A program made the position numbers and the translations under genes. Below the pieces are notes generated by a model. It had not been told where the DNA came from. It was given only the letters and a program-made list of their open reading frames with translations, and did not search any database. This document shows, in pieces, positions 17,720-24,366 of a stretch of 45,912 nt of DNA (positions are counted from its first letter, which is position 1; the number at the start of each line of letters is the position of its first letter). Source of the DNA: Pedobacter sp. V48 (lineage in GTDB: Bacteria > Bacteroidota > Bacteroidia > Sphingobacteriales > Sphingobacteriaceae); contig NZ_AWRU01000032.1 in the NCBI RefSeq assembly GCF_000523515.1, positions 281,237-327,148 of the forward strand, given 5' to 3'.

Positions 17720-17727
17720 TACGTTTG
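17720..17727 (+). promoter_or_regulatory. -7 promoter box of the serine hydrolase gene
   Basis: TACGTTTG matches TAnnTTTG exactly, 35 bases before the ATG at 17763. No -33 TTG is visible at the usual spacing. The region between, AAGAACAAAACTACACTAAG, includes no strong Shine-Dalgarno site, although GGGAG occurs 15-10 bases before the ATG. Confidence 0.45.
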
Positions 17728-17762
17728 TAAGAACAAAACTACACTAAGGGAGAAATACACCT

Positions 17763-19580
17763 ATGAGAAAAAATAACCTGGCAGGTATCATTGCAATTAG
17801 TTTCCTCGCCCTATTTACATTCACAGCCTGTGCTCAGGACCACAAACAAAACGAACAAACCCTCGCTATTTTAAATTCTATTGAAGGCAACATTACCCTC
17901 TTAAATAATCACGAAAATGTAATTCCCCTGCTAAATCTTGATAAAAAAAATATAGCATCTGTTAATCTGGGATTTACCAGTCAAACTATATTTGATAGCC
18001 TTTTAAATAAATACGCCAAAATTACATCATTCTCGTCTGCCAATTATCAAAATTCAGCCGCTTTAAACGACCTCGAAGATGATCTAAAATATTTCAATAT
18101 CGTTATTATTTCTCTTCCGTCCACAGCAGCAAATGATGCCCGTAATATTAATTTTATTCAAAGTTTAAGCAGTAACAAACAGGTTATTATTTCTTTATTT
18201 GGAGATGGACGAGCCCTTTCTTCCTTTGATGCAATTAAATCCCCAATTGTGTGGACTGATCAAAGCACACCTTTAGCTGCCGCTATTACACCTCAGGTAA
18301 TTTTTGGAGGAATCGGTGTCAACAAAAAGCTTACTACTAACTTCTCAGCCAAGTATACCGCAAATTCAGGATTCACTACGCTTCCAATCCGGTTAAAATA
18401 TACACTTCCGGAAGATGCAGGCATAAATACTGATAACTTAAGAGAGATCGACAACATTGCCAATGAAGCTATTAATGCGCGGGCTACTCCGGGGCTTGTA
18501 GTACTGGTAGCTAAAAATGGGAAAGTGGTTTTCAATAGAGGCTACGGTACGCATACTTATGATGACAAAAGCCCCGATAAGGTTAGCGACATATTTGATC
18601 TGGCATCTATAACCAAAATTACCGCAACTACTCCAACTGTAATGCGTCTGTTTGAAGAAAAAAAGCTTAAGCTGGATACAAATATAGGAGCTTACATCCC
18701 TAAGGCCAGAACAACGCCAATGAACAATATCCAGGTAAGAGAGGTTATGCTTCATCAAGCTGGGTTCATTCCATATATTCCATTTCATGATGCCATCAAA
18801 CCCACTGACCATAGTCCAGATTCTTCGGACGCCTATCCAACAAAAGTGGCCGACGGGTATTATGTAAGAAAGGATTATTTCAAAGACGTGATGTGGCCTA
18901 AAATGTTAAATGCCCCAATCAGAACCAGAGGCAAATATGTATACAGTGACATTAGCATGTATGTAATGAAGGATATTGTTGAGCGTATCAGCGGAAAACC
19001 GCTAAACGAATACGTTAGCGAGAATTTCTATCAACCACTTGGGATGCAAACTGCAGGTTTTTTACCACGAAACAGGTTCAGCAGAGATCAGATCATTCCA
19101 ACAGAAAACGATACTTATTTTAGAAAAACTTTATTAGTAGGATACGTTCACGATCAGGGGGCGGCATTAGTTGGTGGCGTATCAGGACACGCCGGTTTAT
19201 TTGCAAGTTCAAATGACATGGCCATTATGTATCAAATGCTGCTTAACAAAGGTACTTATGGGGGTCAGCAGTACTTTAAACCTGAAACAGTAGATATGTT
19301 TACTCAAAGGCAATCAGCCGTTAGCAGACGAGGATTAGGATTTGATAGATGGGATCCGGATTTGACAAAGAAATATCCTTCAGAACTTGCATCCTCACAA
19401 ACTTACGGGCATACGGGTTACACTGGTACTTGTGTGTGGGTTGATCCATCAAGAGGCCTGGTTTACATATTTCTTTCAAACAGAGTAAACCCTTCTGTAA
19501 CCGATAAATTAAGCACAATGAAAATCAGAGGAAGAATTGAGGATGCAATAATTAAGGCAGTTGACAAGGGCGTAAAATAG
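17763..19580 (+). CDS. Secreted serine hydrolase (beta-lactamase fold) with GH3 C-terminal-type remnant
   Basis: 605 residues. The N-terminus (MRKNNLAGIIAISFLALFTF then TACAQD) is an export signal, with a possible lipoprotein Cys23. The C-terminal half is a class C beta-lactamase/DD-peptidase fold: SITK (Ser282, Lys285), YSD (Tyr394) in place of YxN, and HTG (549-551) in place of KTG. The N-terminal region, residues about 30-215, begins ILNSIEGNITLLNNHENVIPLLNLDKKNIASVNLG. This resembles the C-terminal alpha/beta domain of GH3 beta-N-acetylglucosaminidases. In Bacteroidota long proteins fuse a GH3 barrel, this domain and a serine hydrolase; here the catalytic GH3 barrel is missing. A peptidoglycan-related role is inferred from that fusion family. 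Confidence 0.85.
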   Translation: MRKNNLAGIIAISFLALFTFTACAQDHKQNEQTLAILNSIEGNITLLNNHENVIPLLNLDKKNIASVNLGFTSQTIFDSLLNKYAKITSFSSANYQNSAALNDLEDDLKYFNIVIISLPSTAANDARNINFIQSLSSNKQVIISLFGDGRALSSFDAIKSPIVWTDQSTPLAAAITPQVIFGGIGVNKKLTTNFSAKYTANSGFTTLPIRLKYTLPEDAGINTDNLREIDNIANEAINARATPGLVVLVAKNGKVVFNRGYGTHTYDDKSPDKVSDIFDLASITKITATTPTVMRLFEEKKLKLDTNIGAYIPKARTTPMNNIQVREVMLHQAGFIPYIPFHDAIKPTDHSPDSSDAYPTKVADGYYVRKDYFKDVMWPKMLNAPIRTRGKYVYSDISMYVMKDIVERISGKPLNEYVSENFYQPLGMQTAGFLPRNRFSRDQIIPTENDTYFRKTLLVGYVHDQGAALVGGVSGHAGLFASSNDMAIMYQMLLNKGTYGGQQYFKPETVDMFTQRQSAVSRRGLGFDRWDPDLTKKYPSELASSQTYGHTGYTGTCVWVDPSRGLVYIFLSNRVNPSVTDKLSTMKIRGRIEDAIIKAVDKGVK

Positions 19581-19677
19581 CCAACTAACCTTCTGAATTT
19601 CAAATAAATGTATAAATCACTACACAACTTTGTACATTTAAATACCACAGTTCATATAGAGGTGTTTTTTTCGTAAA

Positions 19678-19692
19678 TTAGGTATAACCTAA
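19678..19692. promoter_or_regulatory. Inverted repeat TTAGGTATAACCTAA before the DUF1579 gene
   Basis: Six-base arms TTAGGT and ACCTAA around a 3-base centre, ending 12 bases before the ATG at 19705. The arms resemble the TTAGG/CCTAA half-sites of DtxR/IdeR/MntR-type operators, but the spacing differs by one base from the site at 32904-32919. It could be an operator or a small 5'-UTR hairpin. Confidence 0.3.
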
Positions 19693-19704
19693 AATCATAT
19701 AGTT

Positions 19705-20271
19705 ATGAAAAAAGTATCAATTATTGCGGTTCTGCTAATGCTTGTCGCAGTAGGCAGAGCCCAAACCCCGGACGATGCCATGATGAAAGCCTGGGAGGCC
19801 TACATGACACCAGGTGATGTACATAAAATGATGGCCAAAGATGATGGCACATGGGATGCAGAGGTAAGCATGTGGATGAGCCCCGATGCCCCGCCAGCAA
19901 AAAGTACAGGCTCTTGCACAAACACCATGATCATGGGTGGGCGTTATCAGCAATCATCGTTTAAAGGGACCATGATGGGGAAACCTTTTGAAGGGATGGG
20001 CCTTATGGGATATGACAATGCAAAAAAAACATTTGTAAGTTCCTGGGTTGATAACATGGGGACCGGCATTATGAATATGGAAGGAACATGGGATGACGCA
20101 ACAAAATCTATTACACTTAAAGGCAAAACTGCTGATCCGATGACAGGTAAGGACCTTGATGTTCGTGAAGTATACAAAGTAATTGACGACAAAAACCATT
20201 TAATGGAAATGTATATGACCACTGATGGCAAGGAAATGAAAACCATGGAGATTAAATTTACCAGAAAATAA
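19705..20271 (+). CDS. DUF1579 family exported protein, very rich in methionine
   Basis: 188 residues with a signal peptide (MKKVSIIAVLLMLVAVGRAQ). The mature part follows the DUF1579 pattern: a helical start (AWEAYMTPGDVHKMMAKDDG), TWDAEVSMWMSPDAPP, then beta strands GRYQQSSFKGTMMGKPFEGM, YDNAKKTFVSSWVDNMGTGI and EGTWDDATKSITLKGK. I count 24 Met in 188 residues, including the start. The function of DUF1579 is not established. The gene is isolated, followed by a strong shared terminator. A periplasmic methionine sulfoxide reductase is encoded about 1.3 kb downstream. Confidence 0.82.
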   Translation: MKKVSIIAVLLMLVAVGRAQTPDDAMMKAWEAYMTPGDVHKMMAKDDGTWDAEVSMWMSPDAPPAKSTGSCTNTMIMGGRYQQSSFKGTMMGKPFEGMGLMGYDNAKKTFVSSWVDNMGTGIMNMEGTWDDATKSITLKGKTADPMTGKDLDVREVYKVIDDKNHLMEMYMTTDGKEMKTMEIKFTRK

Positions 20272-20294
20272 GAATCTAATCCGGGATATTTTTC

Positions 20295-20345
20295 ACAATA
20301 AGGCCCAGTCTTGTAATCTTTCAAATCAAAACCGGGCCTTATTGT
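20295..20345. terminator. Bidirectional terminator between convergent genes
   Basis: A perfect 12-base inverted repeat (ACAATAAGGCCC, 20295-20306, and GGGCCTTATTGT, 20334-20345) around a 27-base loop. It lies between the stop of the DUF1579 gene (20271) and the stop of the convergent oxygenase gene (20358), so it can serve both strands. Confidence 0.75.
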
Positions 20346-20357
20346 TGAATATCTAAT

Positions 20358-21320
20358 TTATTTTTTTAATCCAATTTCCCTCAATCTTTCGTCAAGATAC
20401 TCGCCCGCGGTCATATCATCATAAACCTTGGGATGCTCAGCATCTATGCAAGATTCCAGACTTGTTAAATCCATATCAGAACGAGGATGCAAAAAGAAAG
20501 GAACGGAAAAGCGTGAGGTCTTCATCAGCTCTCTTGGAGGATTTACAACCCTATGTGTTGTAGAACGAAGTTTATTGTTTGTTAACCTTTGCAGCATGTC
20601 TCCCACATTTACAACAACATCAGTATGGCCAGCTTTAATAGGCAGCCATTCATTACTGCGTGTTAACACCTCCAGACCATCTGCACTTGCCCCGATCAAC
20701 AAAGTGATAAGGTTAATGTCTTCATGAGCACCTGCACGAACTGCATCATCCGGTAAAGCATCAGGATCCTGAATAGGGAAATAATGAATTCCTCTTAAAA
20801 TTGAATTGCCATTATGAACATGCTTATCAAAATATTCGATTGGTAATCCCAGATAAGTAGCAATTGCACGCAACAAATGCTTACCATTACCCTCCAAACG
20901 CTGGTAGATTTCTCTTGTAACTTCATTAAATTCCGGGATCTCTTCTAGGTACTCATTATCCGGATATTGACTTTTAATAGGATCACCATCCATAACCTCC
21001 TGGCCAATTTGCCAGAACTCTTTTAAATCAGCTGTTTTAGCTCCTTTTGCAGTTTCTTTACCCGCGCTGGTATAACCTCGCTGACCAGCAAGTTCAACTC
21101 TTTCATATTTTTTCTTCTGCTCAACAGAAAGGCTAAACATTGATTGTATATTCTTATACAGCTTTTCGATTAATTCCTGACTTACTCCATGATTAGTGAT
21201 GGTTACAAAACCAGAATCATTAAATGCCCTGCCCAGTTCGTCAGAGAATTTTTTACGCTGTTCTTCATTTCCATTGATGTATGAACCAAGGTCCAGACAA
21301 GGAATATAAGGTGTTGACAT
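20358..21320 (-). CDS. Isopenicillin N synthase-like 2OG-Fe(II) oxygenase
   Basis: 320 residues, cytosolic non-haem iron oxygenase of the DIOX/IPNS fold. N-terminal DIOX_N domain: IPCLDLGSYI and AFNDSGFVTITNHGV. Iron ligands form the facial triad His199 and Asp201 (AHED) and His256 (STTHRV). The 2-oxoglutarate-binding Arg270 and Ser272 are in SRFSVPFFLHP. The substrate cannot be predicted: the family includes enzymes acting on amino acids, nucleobases and secondary metabolites, and there is no biosynthetic cluster around it. Probably monocistronic, with the shared terminator downstream. Confidence 0.88.
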   Translation of the reverse strand: MSTPYIPCLDLGSYINGNEEQRKKFSDELGRAFNDSGFVTITNHGVSQELIEKLYKNIQSMFSLSVEQKKKYERVELAGQRGYTSAGKETAKGAKTADLKEFWQIGQEVMDGDPIKSQYPDNEYLEEIPEFNEVTREIYQRLEGNGKHLLRAIATYLGLPIEYFDKHVHNGNSILRGIHYFPIQDPDALPDDAVRAGAHEDINLITLLIGASADGLEVLTRSNEWLPIKAGHTDVVVNVGDMLQRLTNNKLRSTTHRVVNPPRELMKTSRFSVPFFLHPRSDMDLTSLESCIDAEHPKVYDDMTAGEYLDERLREIGLKK

Positions 21321-21566
21321 AGTGATTTATTTTTATGAGTAATAACAATCTAATTTAAGAAACAATTGTTAATAAACAGTAAAGGCACATCGGTAACATA
21401 TATAACATCCTGCAAGTAACTAGGTTAAGTTATTCACAAGATCAAGGACAAAATAAGATTATCAGGTAATTGTAAACTTAGAATCAAATCAAATTAATTA
21501 AAAACTATGTACCTTCCTGCTACGTAATTTTACATGAAAGATGATTTTCAAAATTGTATTCAAATT

Positions 21567-22166
21567 ATGAGAAATATATTAATTATAGCTATAATCCTTT
21601 TGTCGGCAGGCGGTGCAGATGCGCAGTCTAAAGGTCAGCAAAAAGCGACATTCGGCATGGGATGCTTCTGGTGTTCAGAAGCACTATTTCAGCGTTTAAA
21701 TGGAGTTACAAATGTTAAATCAGGTTTTGAAGGAGGTAATGTCCCTAATCCATCCTACGAAGATGTATGTACCGGAGCAACTGGTCATGCAGAAGTAGTT
21801 GAGGTTACCTATGATCCTGCTAAAATAAAATACGATGAACTTCTTGAAGTATTTTGGAAAAGTCATGATCCAACAACCCTAAATCGTCAGGGTGCGGATG
21901 TTGGCACTCAATATCGCTCGGTTGTTTTTTATCACAATGAGGAACAAAAAGCGCTGGCAGAAAAATATAAAAAGGAATTGAATGACACCAAAGCCCTTGG
22001 TAAGCCAGTTGTAACAGCTATCAATAAGGCATCTACATTTTATGTAGCAGATGGATATCACCAGGATTATTTCAATAAAAATAGTAACCAGCCATACTGC
22101 CGCCTTGTAATTTTACCAAAAATGGAAAAACTCGAAAAGGTATTTAAAGCGAAGCTTAAACATTAA
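21567..22166 (+). CDS. msrA: Periplasmic peptide-methionine (S)-S-oxide reductase MsrA
   Basis: Reduces the S-epimer of methionine sulfoxide in proteins. I choose ATG 21567 (199 residues) over 21534, because it begins directly with the signal peptide MRNILIIAIILLSAGGADAQ; the upstream extension is charged and out of place. The catalytic motif GCFWC is at 32-36, with nucleophile Cys33. Other family marks are SGFEGGNVPNPSYEDVCTGATGHAE, EVFWKSHDPTTLNRQGADVGTQYRS and DGYHQDYF. Resolving cysteines near the C-terminus are reduced to the one in NQPYCRLVI. The signal peptide suggests repair of periplasmic proteins. Confidence 0.94.
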   Translation: MRNILIIAIILLSAGGADAQSKGQQKATFGMGCFWCSEALFQRLNGVTNVKSGFEGGNVPNPSYEDVCTGATGHAEVVEVTYDPAKIKYDELLEVFWKSHDPTTLNRQGADVGTQYRSVVFYHNEEQKALAEKYKKELNDTKALGKPVVTAINKASTFYVADGYHQDYFNKNSNQPYCRLVILPKMEKLEKVFKAKLKH

Positions 22167-22274
22167 AAAGCTTTTCTAATAATTTGAGGATAGTGTCCAA
22201 AAAGGTAAAGTCGTCATTCTGACCACGAAATAGCTGCGAAGCAAAAATTACCAATGACAGATTATTTAAAGCGT

Positions 22275-22305
22275 TCGTCATCTCTCACGATGTTCGAGAT
22301 GACGA
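22275..22305. repeat. Hairpin TCGTCATCTC/GAGATGACGA in an intergenic repeat-like stretch
   Basis: Perfect 10-base arms (22275-22284 and 22296-22305) with an 11-base loop, 109 bases after msrA and 21 before the stop of the outer-membrane gene. The surrounding text (CGTCATTCTGACCACGAA at 22212 onward) repeats the word CGTCAT, and looks like part of a dispersed intergenic palindromic element rather than unique DNA. It may also terminate transcription from either side, although no clear T-run follows. Confidence 0.45.
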
Positions 22306-22326
22306 TGTGTGCAATCCTTTGTAATA

Positions 22327-23310
22327 CTATATTCCAATTTTAAGTCCAACGTTTAACCCTAATCCACCAATGTTAATATACGAACGTAAATCATCTGAAG
22401 GTTTAGTAGGATCATAATTAGGTTGCCCTTTTACGTTCATTGTAGAATTAATGGTTTTATGATAATTAACCTCTCTATCTCCTTTTGGCTGATCCTCTAG
22501 CGTCAGTTGTTTTGACCCTGCCGGAGTGTTTGTAGCATTAACAACTACAGTTGCTGTTCCATCGTAACTTCTAAGTTCTTTATCTTTACCGCCAACCGAA
22601 ATATTACGATACTCTATTTCTGAAAATAAACTTATATTATTTCCAATCTTGTAATCAAATCCTAAAGCGCTTTGAAATCCTATTGTTGGTTTTGGATTGA
22701 TTCGCTCTTCTCTTGCCAGAACAAGAGTTGTACGAGTACCCGGAGGAGACACTGTTCCCTGAGAAGCTGCAATCTGACCAGTTTGATCATTAACTGAAGT
22801 ATTGATTTGCAAATATCCTCCAACCGGAACTATCACCCCAATTTTACTGTATGGCTGGAATTTCCCTGTATTCGGAATTCGGAAAACTAATGCTGGTGTT
22901 ACATCAAATGCTTTTACTTTACCCACAGCATGTAGACTTAACACGTTTGTTCCGTTATTTATTACAGTTTGTCTCAGCATATCCTGCTCTTCACTCTTAA
23001 AATAATTAACTCCCACTTCCAATCCAATAATCTTATTAAACTGATAACCGCCAACCAGGCCTACCCTAAAACCTTGTCCAAAAGACCCTGTCAATGCTGT
23101 TTCTGAAGTTGTTGTGGTTGCACTTGCACCAGTCCCTGTAATGGTTGTTGTTTTATCTCTTGCTAATTGGCCATTTATTGCCGGAAACTCAACAGGAGTT
23201 ACCTTCATAAAATAGCTACCGGTCGGTTTAATGTAAAAGCCTTTTTCTTGTGCTAATAAAGACAGAGAGGCAGTGGCTAGTAATACTGCTGATAGAATTA
23301 ACTTTTTCAT
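22327..23310 (-). CDS. Outer-membrane beta-barrel protein
   Basis: 327 residues with a signal peptide (MKKLILSAVLLATASLSLLA, then QEKGFYIKP). The mature protein has alternating amphipathic strands and Gly/aromatic turns: GQGFRVGLVGGYQFNKIIGLEVGVNYFKSE, AFDVTPALVFRIPNTGKFQPYSKIGVI, GFQSALGFDYKIGNNISLFSEIEYRNISVG, ending in NIGGLGLNVGLKIGI. This is the PF13505-type porin family/OmpA-like barrel pattern of eight or more strands. Long polar Thr-rich loops (DKTTTITGTGASATTTTSET) would be extracellular. The function is unknown. The gene stands alone. Confidence 0.8.
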   Translation of the reverse strand: MKKLILSAVLLATASLSLLAQEKGFYIKPTGSYFMKVTPVEFPAINGQLARDKTTTITGTGASATTTTSETALTGSFGQGFRVGLVGGYQFNKIIGLEVGVNYFKSEEQDMLRQTVINNGTNVLSLHAVGKVKAFDVTPALVFRIPNTGKFQPYSKIGVIVPVGGYLQINTSVNDQTGQIAASQGTVSPPGTRTTLVLAREERINPKPTIGFQSALGFDYKIGNNISLFSEIEYRNISVGGKDKELRSYDGTATVVVNATNTPAGSKQLTLEDQPKGDREVNYHKTINSTMNVKGQPNYDPTKPSDDLRSYINIGGLGLNVGLKIGI

Positions 23311-23326
23311 ATTTGATTAGATTTGG

Positions 23327-23362
23327 TATGCGCATGCACGCTTTTTTATCTATGCATGCATA
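23327..23362. repeat. Paired GCATGC palindromes upstream of the outer-membrane gene
   Basis: TATGCGCATGCACG (23327-23340) and TATGCATGCATA (23351-23362) lie in the leader of the minus-strand outer-membrane gene, 17 to 52 bases before its ATG. The second is a complete 10-base palindrome flanked by TA. Two closely spaced GCATGC cores could be a dimeric operator. No -7 box was recognised nearby. Confidence 0.3.
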
Positions 23363-23537
23363 ATAATTAACGTATGAAACCAGAAAAAAGTTTGTTATCA
23401 TTTTAAAGTCATAAGCTTTAGTATTTTTTTTTGTTTTGACTAACGTAACTACATTTGCTAACACTGTTATTTTTAAAGCTTGCGTTAGAGCTAAAAATAA
23501 GTGCTAAACGATAAAAAAATAAACTAAGATTTTCAAT

Positions 23538-24170
23538 ATGAGCTTAATAGAAGCCTTAAACTGGCGATATGCCACAAAAAAAATGAACGGTGAAAAAGTT
23601 TCACAAGATAAAGTTGATCAGATTCTTACCGCTGCACACTTAGCACCAACGTCATCAGGTTTACAACCATTTAAAATTATAGTTGTTACCAATCCTGAAC
23701 TCAAAGAAAAAATTAAGGCTGTGGCTTATGGACAGTCTCAGATTACTGATTGCTCTCACTTATTAATCTTTGCAGCCTGGGATAACTATACCGAAGAACG
23801 TATCAAAGCGGTTTTTAATCGGACAAACAATGAACGCGGACTACCAGAATCAGCAACAGCAGATTATGTAAATAATTTGGTTGGCATTTATACAGCAAAA
23901 ACTGAAGAAGAAAACTTCCACCATGCAGCTAAACAATCTTATATTGGCTTTGGAGTTGCATTAACAGAAGCTGCTATATTAAACGTGGATGCTACCCCAA
24001 TGGAGGGTTTTGATCCGGCAAAAGTTGATGAATTATTAGGTTTAAGAGAACAAGGATTGCGTAGTACAACTTTACTACCATTAGGATACAGAGATGCAGC
24101 CGGCGATTGGTTGGTAAACCTTAAAAAGGTTCGCACCCCTTTACAAGATTTTGTAATTGAATTCAAATAA
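23538..24170 (+). CDS. NAD(P)H-dependent nitroreductase-family oxidoreductase
   Basis: 210-residue FMN flavoprotein of the NfsB/nitroreductase fold. N-terminal FMN-binding block: EALNWRYATKKMNGEKV with RYATKK, and LTAAHLAPTSSGLQPFKIIV. Middle and C-terminal blocks: QSYIGFGVALTEAAILNVDATPMEGFDPAKVDELL and TTLLPLGYRDAAGDWLVNLKKVR. The length is typical of oxygen-insensitive NfsB-type enzymes that reduce nitroaromatics or quinones with NAD(P)H. Substrate not predictable. A good terminator follows, so the gene is probably single. Confidence 0.93.
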   Translation: MSLIEALNWRYATKKMNGEKVSQDKVDQILTAAHLAPTSSGLQPFKIIVVTNPELKEKIKAVAYGQSQITDCSHLLIFAAWDNYTEERIKAVFNRTNNERGLPESATADYVNNLVGIYTAKTEEENFHHAAKQSYIGFGVALTEAAILNVDATPMEGFDPAKVDELLGLREQGLRSTTLLPLGYRDAAGDWLVNLKKVRTPLQDFVIEFK

Positions 24171-24214
24171 CATAGAAGTTGCTGAATTAGATTCAGCGTA
24201 ACAAAAAAATTAAG

Positions 24215-24248
24215 AAGATCCTGGAACCATATTCAGGGTCTTTTTTTT
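24215..24248 (+). terminator. Intrinsic terminator of the nitroreductase gene
   Basis: Arms AAGATCCTG (24215-24223) and CAGGGTCTT (24234-24242), with one G-U pair, enclose a 10-base loop. An eight-T run at 24241-24248 follows directly. A smaller hairpin GCTGAAT/ATTCAGC sits just before it (24181-24197). Confidence 0.85.
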
Positions 24249-24366
24249 GTTTTAATACCCGGCATTAAATAGCAATGATATGTCAAAATATGTTAAAGAT
24301 GCATTGTAACTAACCTATTCAATTCATAAATGAATATATTAGCATGATTAACAGCATACCATTTTG

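Noticed and set aside
21321..21566. Hidden gene or regulator site in the 245-base gap before msrA
   Set aside because: Only a 10-base palindrome (AACAATTGTT at 21361) is present in AT-rich DNA, with no frame of protein character; it is not enough to call a feature.
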